From Apostichopus japonicus (Eukaryota; Echinodermata; Holothuroidea; Aspidochirotida; Stichopodidae), in assembly GCF_037975245.1 (NCBI RefSeq), contig NC_092569.1, positions 25,336,668 through 25,400,667 of the forward strand: a stretch of 64,000 nucleotides of DNA, in the 5' to 3' direction. The notes under the pieces were generated by a model that did not search any database, had not been told where the DNA came from, and was given only the letters and a program-made list of their open reading frames with translations. Position numbers and translations under genes: made by a program. This document shows, one piece after another, positions 22,264-35,730 of this stretch. Positions within the stretch are counted from its first letter, which is position 1; every line of letters starts with the position of its first letter.

Positions 22264-24919
22264 TGGTGTACTTATATGTAGACTTTATAGTCTAGTGCAT
22301 CCAAATAGAATGTAGCACCCTGGTGTTATTACATATGTATATACATTTGCTGTTAGCTTGACATGGTATTCAAGTAGCTATATATGCTACATTTATCTTA
22401 AAAGAAGGAAACACAACTTGAATATATAATAAAATATAAAACATGAAAATGAAAATGAAAATAAAACGAATCTGGAAATGAACCTTTCAACATTAACGTT
22501 TGTGTAGACAACTTCGTTTTTTTATATACGATAAGTAATAATAACTGCATTCATATGGTTGGTAACTGTGACATCATAGAGATATATAGTGGCAATGTTC
22601 ATCAACGAACAGAGCAGCATATAGCGCCCTCTTTTTAATGTGACGTCACAGTAACCAACTGTTTGCGCATATTGCGATTAACTGTTAATGCATTTCGAAA
22701 GCTTCTTCAAAAGGGTTCGGTGAGAGTGTGGGTTAGGTTGTTAGGGAATTTGAGGGTGAACATGGGGTGAGTGACTGAGTGAGCGAAGCGATATTCCCCG
22801 CTAGACAGATGAAAAAGAAATCGTGCAAAGTAATGTTTCCCCGATTGAGGAGCAAGACCTCAGTCATCAGTTTTGAAACATCTTCGTTCTACCCCCAAGA
22901 AAATCGCTTCACAGTCAAAGGCAAATTGTGAAAAAGGAATATGAATGATTCTTTCATAGCAGGGAGTGAAATAACGTCACTTGAAAGGAATTTCTGGTTG
23001 CAAACAATATAAAAGTTATGTTAAAGAGATAAAATATTCCACACTGCTAGTTGAAAACCACATCTCAAATATCCACCGTCTAACTCGAGATATAGTTGAT
23101 TGAATGTATAACCTATATTTACTGGCTAAACTTTCCACTACTGCAGGAAGTTAGATCACAGTAGGGGGTATATGACGTCAACTGGACAACAGCTTTGTTT
23201 TATTATTATCTTCTTGTTGTTGATTTATCATTGATGCATGATACAATTGGAATATGTGCTTAGCTGTCAAAGCTGTGTGGGCTTAGAATATCATATTTCT
23301 ATTGTAAAAATATGAGTTGATAAATAATTGACAAAATATAAAGAAAGCAAAGCCCAATTCAACTAAAGTGCCCTTATGACATCTATACTGCTGTTACCAG
23401 ATGCAATTGATGAAAGATCGCAAAGTAGAAAAATTCATATCTTCGCCATATATACAGAATGCTAGGAGGATATGATTTTCGCTCATGAATTCAGCATATT
23501 TTCTGCAATTTTGCCTATTAAACAATAATATTTACCTACAAGAAAATCTGTTTAAATTAAAACCGTATGACGAAGGGTCAATTGTAAAAAAAATGTAAAA
23601 CAAATTTGTACAGCCTCCCAGAAAAAAAACCCCAACAACAACAAACGAACAAACAAATGTAGCAAACAATTCATCTCCAATACGGCCATATCTTCTGCTT
23701 AATTGTTAAATAATCGATTCATTTAGTTCTTTAGATAATTGATGTTTTATTACATTCATTTTTTGAAAATTCCACTGATACAATATCAGATTATATGTTA
23801 TCATTACTATTTTAAAATAAACGAACAACGACAAATGACAGTGAACTAACAAGCTAACCTTTAAGACAGCAAACTGACTCTTTCTTTAGCTACAACGAGA
23901 TTCCAACCAGTGACCTTAGGATAAAAAATGGATCGAATCTCATTTCCTACCGACACTGTTTGTTTTGGTTGCACACATTTGTCTTTATTTCCCTGCAGTC
24001 AGTGTTATTGTGCTGCCCTCACTTTGCGTCGGATATTATGCACCGACAGGCAAAACAGGTGTAACCTTTCTTTATTAATTCCTCACTTGTATTTATGTGT
24101 TAAAGGGACTATTCTTTAGCCAGAATAACAATACTATAGCCGCAAAGGAGAAGCTGGTATGCGTTTTAGACAGTGTTGACTGACAACAAGTGTAACCGCT
24201 TGAAAACCTCCTTGGTTAAGTGATCCGAAATTAATAGGTAAATGGAATGGCCTAGGAAGTGTCCGAATCCCACCACACGCCTGTTTTTTGGCTCACAGAC
24301 TGGGAAATGTATAACGTTGAAACTCCGCTTGTAACACATATGACACAATTGAACAAGGCATGAACACGAGGGTTAATAACTCTTCTATCTTTATTTCCCC
24401 TCTGTTGTTAAATGTCAAATACTACCATAACACCATTCCATAAATCTACTATAACCGATACCTTTAACCTGCCAATTGCTGTGTCGTGCAGCCGGTATAA
24501 AACCGTGAATTGTCCCAGACTTAACATCAACCCTGCTACTCCGAGAACCATTAGTAGCGCGCACAACATCACCACACTGTTCCTTTCAGTGCCTACAACA
24601 CGTTACGTAACTTGACATATGATTAACCTCATCAGCCGTGACCTTTCTTACATGAACTGACCGGGTGCACCCAACATAACAAAACTGCTGTAAAAACAAG
24701 AAGAAATCTTCCAGAAGATTCAGTTCGATTTTTAAGGTAATGTTACTCTTATCTGTCATCCAGACTACTTAACAAAATGTATAGTCTTAAAACAGCTTGG
24801 TTGTGTCTGCATGCGACGTCTCGTTATACTGTTACCGCACGAATAACAGTAACGTACAGTTCGAAATTACGTAACCGTAAACGAAATCTTATTTCCAACA
24901 GCAACACCTTGTTGAGTGG
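22264..24919. other. Intergenic stretch between the transposon and IFIT-like gene A
   Basis: No domain-encoding exon or RNA gene seen. It holds the 3' flank of gene A and AT-rich unique sequence. Short frames (for example around 23928-24119) have no recognisable motif. Confidence 0.35.
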
Positions 24920-25162
24920 TCATTCCTCAGCCCTTATCCTATCGATAACACACATTTGTATTAAGTCAACAACGAGGTCCATTACACCTTCACAACTTTC
25001 TTTCACGATATTTTCAGTTTGTAAAATAAGATCAGGCTTGCCTGCTATTTTGATAGTAAATGTTTCCCCTACTTCGAAGTTTGAGAGATTATGGTTTTTC
25101 AAGTTATTCAAGCTGTGTATGGCCCACAGCCATACATTTGCCTCGTCATACATTGGTTGGAC
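24920..25162 (-). CDS. IFIT-like protein A, coding exon 3 (C-terminus)
   Basis: An 80-codon terminal exon after acceptor TCCGTATAG. It reads VQPMYDEANVWLWAIHSLNN, then FEVGETFTIKIAG and a helix ESCEGVMDLVVDLIQMC before the stop. The QPMYD, WLWAIH, GETFTI and V(N/D)LVVDL motifs are shared with genes B and C. The FT(I/V) strand followed by a helix resembles the segment near residue 636 of the TPR exon. Function unknown. Confidence 0.75.
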   Translation of the reverse strand, partial: VQPMYDEANVWLWAIHSLNNLKNHNLSNFEVGETFTIKIAGKPDLILQTENIVKESCEGVMDLVVDLIQMCVIDRIRAEE

Positions 25163-25882
25163 CTATACGGAGAAAAAACGAGAGCAACTCAGAATACATG
25201 TGACATGTGTAACATAGAACCAAAGAACTAGAAAGCTGTGCAATGTGACTATGACGGTGACTTTTGATGATGACGACGCGAGGATGATCCTTCCATAAGA
25301 TGGCATATGAGTGGAAGTTAAGATGGTTGTATCAACCAGAAAACTACCATATCTACTGAAAAGCCATTTGGCCAGGGTTTCTTTAGGCACAAAATGTTAG
25401 GCACAAGATGATTTTATATATTCTTTGCACCGCTGAAAACAATAACAATGTTACTGTTGTTTCATATTGTATTTGTATACCACTTGTAATATTTTGAGTA
25501 ATGTCAGCTTGAACCTCTGTTGCTCATGAATTTTAAGAGTCTGGACCAATGGATCTAACATATACGTACCTGACTATTAGGTCAGTCCCTCGGGTACAGC
25601 ACAAACATAATATATAAACCATTAATATACCACGACATGTCTACAATGCATTACACGTTTGTCAATAATAAATGTTGAATATCATAAAATGACGTTCTGA
25701 TTTTACAGAGCATGTTTTGATTGAGTTTTTGAATAACATCAACATGTAAGCCTGCACCAATGAACCTTTGCGTCATCGTCAAGGAAGTCTTAAAGAGATA
25801 TTCAATAGACATTGTATTTGTTTGTTGAAGGTCAGCCTTGTCTTATTTGTGTGGCAAGTGCCGCATTTGAAATAAAAATTAC

Positions 25883-26050
25883 CTCAACAATCCTCTTCAA
25901 AAGTCCATCGGGTAGGTCTTCCTTAGGAAGTTCAGGAAATATTTTCTTTGCCCATTTCTCTACCTCACGCTGGCATTTATCCTTGTCGATCTTGCCGGCG
26001 CTCGTGATTTTGAACATAGAGTTCCATGTTTCTTCTTCCATAAGACCACT
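25883..26050 (-). CDS. IFIT-like protein A, coding exon 2
   Basis: A 56-codon exon, phase 0 at both ends (acceptor GTCCTTGCAG, donor GAG|GTAATT). It reads SGLMEEETWNSMFKI, then DKDKCQREVEKWAKK and LPDGLLKRIVE. The K(D/E)(K/R)C-x(2)-E(L/V)-x(2)-WAKK and LL(D/K)(K/R)I cores are conserved in genes B and C, which supports real coding. No known domain recognised. It is separated from the TPR exon by a 2.8 kb intron. Confidence 0.75.
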
Positions 26051-28896
26051 CTGCAAGGACAGTCAAGTAAAATTTCAAGGAGAATTTTTTACTTTGGGAA
26101 GTGCTTTGTTTTATTGTACTGAGAGTAGCATCACTTCTTAAAATCAGTTCCAGAGTGTGGATGCATGAGTATTGTAAATGCAAAATGAGGTTTGCAGCAG
26201 CTTGTAATAATAATTAGCGCAAGTTGTATTCGTTTCATTGTGTAGGATAATCAATATGCCTTCAAACTAAAGTCGAAATGGTATAGCCCACTATCGCGGA
26301 GGCATGTAACTTTGTGGTTTGTGCATGGTAACAATGCATTTATTGCAATGCCGCCCTCTATTTATCACATTGACCAAGAGCTCGGTCAGCCTAATCGAAA
26401 GTTTAAACCTCTTATATTAATATGATATTTTTTATCCAGTTAAAAAAATGCTCAGAAGCGCTGCAGGAGCAAAGTACCCAAAATGGACACAACAGTTATT
26501 AAACAAATGGATATGCATTCATGAATAAGAAAGTCTTGAGTTCTTCCTGAAAAGTTGACATATGCTGGATTGTTTTCAGATGTAAGTGGAGTCTGTTTCA
26601 GAGATATACTAGACCTAGACTTGTTTTGCTTAGAGAATATCGTTTGGCAGTAGGCTATGTTCGACAGAAGCAACACGAATGACCGAAGACATTTCTTCCA
26701 ACCTTAAAAATCGATTTAATTGTCACCCGTAGCATTCGCCATTTTGTTTGTTTTCCGGCAGTTCCCACTTGTTTCGTGACGTAGGCCAGCCAAATATCGT
26801 ATTTCAACACATTCATTTCCTATGCGCTGGCCACGATAACTAAGGCAATATGTAGTCAAAATTTTCCTCCGAAACACTTCCGGGCTCGGGATTTTTGAAC
26901 GAACGAGAACATGCATTTGAACTTGATGCTATCAAATTGAGCCTGAATACACAGTGGAGGAACTGAGACAACGAGACCAAGAGCTTGCTAAGCAGATCGC
27001 ATCTGTGGCCGACACTGGCTGTTACTGTATGATGCCAGTACTACGAACAGTAGTAACAGTTCTGCGACGGAGGGGCAAGCCTGGTGCTCTAGTGCCATTT
27101 TTACGTTCTTTTTTCTCTTGAACCTTTCCCCGTCTGGAATAACATAATATCGTTTACCCTTCCATGCTCCTTCCTCCCCTATCCCGTTGGGGGTTTAAGC
27201 CCCCCTTTGAGTTTTCTTAATTAAAAAAGAACCTTTTTTGTACTCAGCGCCCTCCTGTTTCGCAGGATCCACGCAGAGCGCGCATAGATCTACCCAGGAT
27301 AGAGTTGAAGATTGCTATTTGAGTGATTTGACCCAAATTTCTGATCCTGAAATTCGAACTCCATTCAAAGTAGGTAATATGTACTGGCTGTATCCCTTCA
27401 TGCAAATTGGTAATTCCTGGTGATTTAGATAATAGAGATGAACCGCACTATTTAGCGTTTAAGCCACGTCCTGAGAGTAATATTTTCAAACCTGGAGAGG
27501 GACACACCCTCCCCTTGACCTTTGCCATAGAACGGCCATCAATAATTGTCCAAGCATCAACAAACCTACACATTTTACAATTCCAGTCATTTCAATTTTG
27601 CTGAGAGTGAACACGAAAACTCTACTTAAATATCATTAGGGGTTCTGTTGCCCAGTGTCCTTGCAGTTATGACTGTTGGGGGTCTCTTCAGAGGCACTGA
27701 TGCTGCCACTTTGGCTGCTATTGTGAAATTTCCTGCGCTCCGCGCCAACTGATGGTGGCGCTTCGCTTTATAGTTACTACCGTCACTTTAATTTTGCTGA
27801 GAGTGTACACAGAAACCCGACTGATCTAAAAAGCTAGGTGTTATTTTTGCTAGTAAGTGTTATAAGCTGGCCTGCCTTATCGCAATATAGTTCTCGGCCA
27901 ACAAATGGTGGGTCCTGCTTTGTTGTCAAACTGTCTGCAACGTTATAATATGTTATGTGTTCTACTGCCCACTCCTGCACAGATGCTAGACAACGTTTAG
28001 CAAGTGAACACCACTGTTGTATTACCCCCCCCACCCCACAAAGTCATGAACCCCTCTAGGCCCCTCCAGACACACCTACACTCAGTTGGAAAAATTCTAT
28101 TCAGTTGGAATTTTGGAGTTTCTTCACCCCTAATCATATGATCCTGGCTACGTCCCTGGTTATTTGTCCACAGATGATTGTGCAACATTATTGGTAGGTT
28201 TAAAAGTAAAGTTAACGAGAAATGTGATTTTTAATATTCGGAACAAATAATGGGCTTTAAACCGTCAAAGGTTGGACTGACGGGTATTGTAGGCCGCGAC
28301 GTAGAATCACCTACAAATGCAAAGATCCACGGGAGATGCGATGAGGTAGAACATGATGTGTGATGGGTGACAATCTTCGAAAAGGTTATGGGTGAACAAA
28401 GCTATTGGGAAATTTTTGGTTCTCAGTCCAAAGTGTACATCGGGTTGATCATTCTCATGCTCTGGAAGTGCCATTTCCAGGGATCTGGGGGTATCAAAAC
28501 CCCCAAAAATCACAACGGTGGTGCTTCGCTTGGATAGTAATTCGCGCCACCAAGATTAGAATATCGGATACGCGCCTGATCAAATCCCTCCCTTGGCAAA
28601 AACATGGATCCGCCCCTGTATGAGGTAAAGGGGTGACAATTACATGGATCGCAACATTTCAAAATTTGCTCAAATACGCCGAACCCTGCTTGCAATGAAA
28701 TCTCTTTTAGGGACCTATTTGGTAATGCTGGCCCGGGCCCCCTCAATTTCGTTCTACACCACTGCTCCTACTGCTGTGCCTTTGCTTGAACTTGCCACAA
28801 TCTTGTGATACCATGGTCGAACGTGAAAGGAACCGACCCATTGGAACCCGTACCAATGTAATTTACTTATGTGTAACCATGCAATTTTGTTCTTAC
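26051..28896 (-). other. Intron 1 of IFIT-like gene A
   Basis: A 2.8 kb intron with transposon debris. CCTGGCTACGTCCCTG (28144-28159) and TGGATCCGCCCCTG (about 28606-28619) both look like right ends of hAT-type elements (inverted CAGGG-CGTAGCCAGG and CAGGGGCGGATCCA). Matching left ends were not found. No extra exon is supported. Confidence 0.45.
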
Positions 28897-31107
28897 CTTG
28901 CAAACTGAAATGCAATTATCCAGCATATTTCTTGCAACTCGAATTACATCAGACAGTGCTTTCTTGTATGCTGTCTCCCATGTATTACTTTTCTTACTTC
29001 GAAGAAGCTCTAGTTCGTACTTCAACCGATTCTCGCGTAACTCTATTATTTGTTCGGTAATACTGGAGATGCTTTCACGTACGGAATCCGGCGTAATTAT
29101 AATGCCATATTCCATGACTTCATTGATTGCAGTTTGAATGAAGTCCTTCTTAGCTATGATGTCGCTGCTCACCTTTGAACCATTTTGACAAGTAACAGTG
29201 AAATTGGTGTGCAATGGAACTTCAACTTCACAAACAACGTGGATTTCTGCCAGTGTCTTAGGAATATTGCTGTCAGCCTTGAAAAAGTATTCTTTCAAAA
29301 CCTGTAAATATGAAATATAAATATAACAAGCTTCTAGGCTGCCTCTTTGTATTGCCAACTTTAGCTGTTGCCACGTTTCACTACCAAGCACTAAGTTGGT
29401 GATATCGGATGTAAGACCCAATGATGACGCCTTTGCCTTGGCCAAATGAACATCCGCGTACAATTCGTCGGAAGGGCCAAATTCAATATTCTGATCACTA
29501 ATTGCCGTTAACTCATCAGCAAATAGGAATACCTTTTTCCAGAATGTCTCCGCCAATTCATTGTTTCCATCTGCCTTAACCTTATTTCCCTTGATGAAAT
29601 AACATTTGCCTAATCCGAAGATGACGTCTGCCTGGCGGACTTCACCATTAGCTTTGAAATCTTCATACAAATCATTGTACAGTTCTATTGCATCATCTAT
29701 TTTTTGTAGCTTCAGATTTGCGTTGGCGAACTTGAGTCTGGCATCTTGTCTTATATCGAAATCTCTGTGATGAAAGCTTAGTGTCTCTAATTTTCTTAGA
29801 CACTTATCGATAGTGTGGTCTAAGGAGCGAAATGGAACCTGTAGGACACTGTCGGCATTATCTGTTAAAACCACAGCAAGCTCAATGAGCCTGTGTAAAA
29901 GCTTAGTGCTGTCTGGTGGATCGAAAGCTCCAGGTTCAAGAAGAGCATAGTCAAGCGCCTTGAACTCATTGCTTATATGATGGGGTTTGTCTTTAAATTC
30001 ATTCTCAAAAAGATCCCTATATGCATTACGTGCTGTTTCTTTATTGCCCAGCATAACGTTCATTTGCGCGATTCCTACTCTAGAAGGATAATGACAATTG
30101 TCTAACTCCGTTGCTTTCTCAAAATGAGATAATGCTGTTCTCCGAAAGGAGGGGGCATCATTGTTGTGATATGCTTTGTTACGGTAAAGACAGCCAAGTT
30201 GAAAATGGACCTCTGCTATATTGACTCTTCCAACCAATACCAGGAGCATCGTTTCTGCTTTTGGAAATGGCCCCCTTACCCTATAAAACTTTGCTGCTAA
30301 AATACAAATAGTACGATTTTCACTGTCTCCATTTAATGCTTTTTTAATTTCCTCCGCTGCTCGTCTGGAATATCTGTCCAAGTTATGTAAAACCTGTCCA
30401 TAAAATGCCCTGGCAAGGTGAAATCGTGGATTGATCCATAATACGTTCTTCAGTAATGTTTCTTCTTCCTTAAATATGCTTCGAATATCTCTCGGTAAGC
30501 GACATCTCCAACCTACTACAGCACGTTGATGTCGGGCTTCTCTCCCAACCATGAGTGCCTTACCAAACAGCCACTGGTAATTTCGAGGAAACTCCTTTAT
30601 TGCATCCTGATACAAAGACAGCGCTTCCTCTCTCCATCTTGGTCCGAACCTGGAAAGTATGTAAGCACGAACAACATTAATGTACGCCTTATGTTTAGGG
30701 AAATGGGTTTTATCCTTTTCCAATGCTTCTAACTTTGCCTGGAATTCTTTTAACTGAGATGCATCTGCTATTATCCACATGCGAAATGTGTTAATGACGA
30801 TCCCGTATCCAATTTTTGCGTTCTGAGAATTACGGAATAAACTCACAACTCTATCCTCGGCCTGTTGAAGGAACTCCAGCGCCTCGCTTGAGTTGTTCCG
30901 CGTTTGGTTGTATAGCATTCCTTTTCCTTTTGGGTAAGCCAGAAATGCTCGATAAATAAGCGTCTCAACCACCATCACCTCTTTAACATTGTCATCTGTG
31001 TCAATGGTAAGTTTCAATTTCGCATGATCAAGGTTAGAGATGTCCTGAAGACCCCATCCTGGATGTAATGGACATGGATTGTCCTTCCACCAATTTGGAT
31101 CACCCAT
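28897..31107 (-). CDS. IFIT-like protein A, TPR exon (coding exon 1)
   Basis: A single 737-codon exon opens at MGDPNWWKDNPCPLHPGWGL and ends at a GTAAGA donor after CISVCK, phase 0. It is all-helical, with tetratricopeptide-like pairs: an N-terminal segment (ALEFLQQAED), a repeat at LYQDAIKEFPRNYQWLFGKA, the IFIT hallmark LAAKFYRVRGPFPKAETML followed by FQLGCLYRNKAY, and FEKATELDNCHYPSRVGIAQM. Vertebrate IFITs are interferon-induced cytoplasmic TPR proteins that bind non-self RNA ends; RNA binding here is inference. They are about 480 residues, so this protein is much longer. From about residue 636 an FTV strand and a Lys/Glu-rich helix region (RENRLKYELELLRSKK) follow. The start was chosen because WW-x(3)-PCPLHP is shared with B and C. 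An in-frame upstream Met precedes a likely 5'UTR acceptor (TGTGTTCACAG). Gene A is the most divergent of the three. Total predicted length with exons 2 and 3 is 873 aa. Confidence 0.85.
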
Positions 31108-32475
31108 GATAGTACTTGTGTGATTCGCTGTGAACACATAAAATAGAATTGTCATCATATTCCAACCTGAAAATTATCATGATGTAAGTCAAGGGTGCAG
31201 TTTGAAACCAACATTTAGTATGATTCGTGTGATCATGCATTGTTTTCGATTCTATGTATTATAGTACCATTGTTAACACATACTTGTTCATACAATTTCC
31301 CATCATAGGACACCTTTCTTCCAAGTTTGAAGAATAGCGACCGCTATTAATTATAATGACACGTTTGTCACAACATTGCACTGAAGTTATACATATGATC
31401 TTTGACCGTGTTACCATTGACCTCATCGACCATCTTAAGTACATATGTTGATAGTGCTTGACATTTTTAATATATCTGTGGCTCAATATTTCCCTTTGGA
31501 TTTATTGCATAACATCACTGTATTTTATTTGGCCTTCGACCTCTTATGTATTTGACCTTTCGTGGACATTCGACCCTAGTCACAAAGGTAACCCATAACG
31601 TTCATATAACTTGACAAAGTCATTAGAGCATATGCATAAAGCTGAAGGCTACAGCGCATTTTCGTCAATGAGGAGATTGACGAGCAAAAAACAAAACAAG
31701 TACTAGAAAGCCAGTTGGCTTTGTACTTCCTTGCCATAAAATTTGCTCAAAGTTCCAAATAACTATCTGATTAACGGAGAGCAAGTGAGTTAAATTCGCC
31801 CAAGAATTAAGTGAGAACTAGAAAAGATCAGAGATTCCCAGCTCGTATTTGTCGCACTCCCTTGTGGACATAAACCAACTGAATCAGTGGTAAGGATTTT
31901 ACAGCATATAGCTTTTATTCCAAACCGCTTCAATATTCGTTACTATTCGTTAATAAACGTTACCAAGCACCCCTTTAACAATTGTTATTACTGAATGAGG
32001 CTTACAACACATTGTTTATACACTGTGAATATGTTCACAACTAGAGACAGTGGCTGGGCTTGAAACCATTTCAGATAACCTGTTGAACCCCTGAGCCAAT
32101 TTTTTGCACAGTTTAATGTTATACCTGTTGACCCCCTGAAGTCTATCGGGTGAAAACAGATACCCGCCTCTGAGTATGTTTAAAGCAAGCCTATCACCTC
32201 TTTGAAGCACATTTCTTTTCCTGATGACTATATGTGTTTTTGAATACCTTTATAAAGTATATTTGAGGAAAAGGGAGCGAGTCACATGACCCTCCGTGGT
32301 CAGTACCTTCCTTACATACTATGTAGGGAAACGTCCCAATTTATACATGCATTACAATATATGAATTACATCTGTGAATTCAATTCGACGTGTCCATTGA
32401 CGATATACACATATAACTATACATATAAATATATAACTATATATGTATAATAAATATGTATAAGTACATATATGT
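31108..32475. other. 5' flank of IFIT-like gene A
   Basis: Upstream of the start codon, an acceptor-like CAG just before the coding exon suggests a non-coding first exon further upstream, but I could not place it. No promoter motif can be assigned by eye. No other gene seen. Confidence 0.3.
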
Positions 32476-32480
32476 ATAAC

Positions 32481-32548
<68 letters not shown>

Positions 32549-32549
32549 A
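32476..32549. repeat. TA-rich microsatellite (SINE tail)
   Basis: TATATA-dominated run with interspersed TGTATA and AAATA, adjoining the 3' end of the tRNA-like SINE on the minus strand. Confidence 0.8.
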
Positions 32550-32680
32550 ATGAAAGTCGTAATGAGTTGGAAAATTAAGAACAGTGAAAAAACTTTCAGC
32601 CTCCACCGGGATTCGAACCACGGGCCTCCCGCTCTGTACGCGGACACCCTAACCACTAGGTTATGGACGCTGATTGTATG
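32550..32680 (-). mobile_element. tRNA-derived SINE
   Basis: Read on the minus strand it begins AGCGTCCATAACCTAGTGG. It contains an A-box-like TAACCTAGTGGTTAGG (32649-32664) and a perfect B box GGTTCGAATCC (32609-32619), spaced as in a tRNA. The 3' part is not tRNA-like (AGTTTTTTCACTGTTC) and ends in a TA microsatellite. The aminoacyl-stem end does not pair like a functional tRNA, so a SINE is the better call. Confidence 0.65.
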
Positions 32681-32796
32681 TCCAGAGGTTCGAAACCGGT
32701 AAGGAAGGTCGCAATTCCACTGTAGGCGTTTGTCACCTGTATCGAACAATACTAGTTCTGTTTTTGGTGACATATTTTGCCTTACTTTAGAGATCA

Positions 32797-32799
<3 letters not shown>

Positions 32800-32871
<72 letters not shown>

Positions 32872-32955
32872 TATATATATAATATAGATATATAGATATA
32901 TAATATATATATATATATATATGTATAAATAAATTTCTATATATGTATAAATATG
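32800..32955. repeat. TA-rich microsatellite
   Basis: About 150 bp of TA dinucleotides interrupted by AGATA and AATA. Confidence 0.9.
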
Positions 32956-32979
32956 TATATATTCAGGCAGTGGCCGACA

Positions 32980-33520
32980 TTAACATTGCGGGTATGGGGC
33001 GGGGTTGACTACTTTAATATTCTCAGATGCATGGGTGTGTGGGGTGGCATGGCACCAATAATATTCACAGTAGTATATGCCCCTACTTTTCATGATCTCA
33101 AAGCTGCTTGGGATTCATATGTTGTACTTAGTAAGCACAATGTCGCCCATTGTGTTACATTGTACTTTTGAGTGCTCAAGCACCCTTAACAGGGTACGCA
33201 CTTACACAGAGAGTTATGCTACTTACCCTCCTAGTACACCCCACTCCCCTCCCTCCGCACACATGCTGTGATGCCATTGATACGAGCTCTCATCAGTAAA
33301 CTGTTGCCTATAGAATGTTGCCCATAGTAACTCACTATGGAATTGTTTGCATTATCGGAAATACACCACAGCGTAGGACTATGTAAGGTTATTCTTCTAA
33401 TTATCAGCCTAAACATTAGTAATAACTCCGATAACATAATAACATATGTTCATCCATAAATTATACAAAATAGACAATTTTAATAAAGTAGTTTCGGCTG
33501 TATGGATGGTATATGGATTT
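32980..33520. repeat. Third, partial copy of the duplicated 3'-flank segment
   Basis: It shares with 36290-36672 (plus 40759-40840) and 52350-52815 the ordered blocks AATATTCACAGTAGTATGC-like, AAGCACAATGTCGCC, GAGTGCT-AAGCACCCTTAAC, GTACGCACTTACACAGAG, CCTAAACATTAGTAATAACT and AATAGACAATTT. It is the most diverged copy and is not followed by an IFIT-like gene. Confidence 0.65.
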
Positions 33521-34499
33521 GCCATACTGAATAAAAGAAACATATTGCTTGTGAGGTCAAATCTCCTATAGGTCACCAGACGTCAACCTCTGCAAAACCT
33601 TTTACATTATATCTAACGATGGAAATCGTGGATACCTCTAATACTTGGTGTGTTGATTCATAACATTGAGAACGATACCCCTATTGTTTTTTGGTGGAGG
33701 TGTGTATATAGCCACGTACAGTAGACTGACCTGTGTTTATCATGCCATAGTGGTATTGTAACAGCTAGTTCTGGTTTTACTAACAAGCAGAAGTCTAGTG
33801 CATTTAAAACATCGAAACTTCAATGCATTTTGCATTCTGGTGTAACTAAGGTTTATTATACTTTGATCTATAGGCCACGATTCAAATGGGACGAAATATG
33901 ATCGGTTCCCATATGCTCGTTATAATAACAGGTAGGTCCCATTTCTCTGCGTTGAGCAATGGTAGCTTTCAGTTGAGCTAGTTTTAATTTAACCAAAAAA
34001 AAACCTTGAACGTCACTGTCACATTTCTACATTGAAAAGAGTCATGCAATTACCGACTAAGAACTGCTCTGCATTACTCAATATAAATAAATGACAATAA
34101 GCCCCCCTCAAAGACCACCAAAAACACCAATGACTTTCAAAACAACATACACATACTCGTCGAAGGAAAATAAGTAGAAGTGAAGCAAAAGGCTTTGACT
34201 TTCGCCGACGTTAGTGATTGTTGACCAACAATGTTACAGAACGTAGACTTTATTTCTTTGTTCCGTCTGAATTAGCTCACCCTATTTTTACACAAAGAAG
34301 GTTTCCCTGCTTGAACTTTAAAAGCGATGATATCTTATATATATCTAAGCGTATGGTTTGCAAGGAATTAACAGTCGCTGTGTGACTACAACGTTGACTT
34401 GAAAATTTGATACTTCCTGCTTGCTAAACGTATGTTTTGTGTACTACTTACCATTTTCAATTCCAATACTACCAATGTATCGTTCATGTAGGATAATAC
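33521..34499. other. Unique stretch between repeat copies
   Basis: No gene, RNA or transposon end recognised. Confidence 0.3.
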
Positions 34500-35534
34500 G
34501 ACTATGAATATGACTACCAGAAATGAATATAGGCCTACCTTTGTAACAGAACACCAGAATATTCACTTGGTTTCTCGGTTCCAATTAGTAAACAAAACGC
34601 AAGTTATGGTAGCCTTTACAATTTTATTCAAATGTGATGGTGCACGGTTTCTAGTTAGAAGCCATTACTTATCGAGGCTTTTAGAGTAAACTAAACACGT
34701 TGAGTGTAAAGACACACGTTTAGATTGACAACACAGATTCATATTCCCCATTGGATCAGTTCATACACTGTGAGTTAACTAAACCATCATAAGTTGTGAA
34801 CTACCAACACCTTGTTTAAATAGTGCGTGCGTTGAAGTTGTTGACAATATAAAGGGTTCATTGACATATATCGACGGCGATCAAATATTGGATTGAAACC
34901 GGCCTTACACCTGCGTCATTACTACTATTTATAGCTACCATGGAACTACCCTATTGAGCAACTCCTGTATACTGTCGTATACTCTGGTTAGCTACATGAT
35001 ATCTTGTTTTGGCTTTTATGTTACTTATTATGGGTGTTGTGTACTCGTAGTGGCAATTGCACATATGAGTCTTGATGGCAACTTTCTGTGAGTTTGAACC
35101 ACTGGTCAACAGGACCATGTTCAAAATTAGCTTTTAACACTGGGCGTATAGAAATAACCAGACGCAGTTGTAAACATTTTCATGTTTCCACTCGTTCATT
35201 GTAGCGTTCTCATTGGATGTTACATGGACTTCTGTGATTGTGGTCTATCATCATAGTGCTCGATTAATTCAGCATTTTGTCTATACTGCGCTCCAACTTA
35301 TATACTGTCTTGCTAGGTACTTTGTATTTTTTTATGTTGAAGGTCTTATGCGAATATTACCATAAATATCACTACAGCTTAAAAGTTGATGATATTTACT
35401 CACATGTGACAGTAACAATATGGGTTAAAACGCATAGTGGAGGATTTGGAAATCAGCTTGGACAAAACGGTTGCTTCGCAATGTACTATTTGATAGGGGT
35501 ATCATGTTTGCTACTACGTGTATACCACAACGTG

Positions 35535-35730
35535 CAACCATTGTGCGAATTCTTGATATCTCTACTTACCGTACATTTTGGGTATCTCTAAATCGAATTC
35601 TTAATATCTCGAAGTCAATTTCTGATATCTCAAATACGTTTTAAATATTGATATCTTGAAACGAATTCGAGATATCTGGAAATGAGTTCGAGATATCCGA
35701 AAATGAATTCGAGATATCTGTAATTATTGA
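35535..35730. repeat. Inverted array of GAATTCGAGATATCT-type motifs
   Basis: The left half carries GAATTCTTGATATCTCT and GAATTCTTAATATCTCG-type units. The right half carries the inverse units ACGAATTCGAGATATCTGG, GAGTTCGAGATATCC and GAATTCGAGATATCTG. The two halves can fold on each other around 35645. The counterpart in the other duplicate is at 51600-51780. Confidence 0.7.

Noticed and set aside
24777-25217. 146-residue plus-strand frame
   Set aside because: It lies antisense to exon 3 of gene A and has no motif. The minus-strand exon is conserved in three paralogues.
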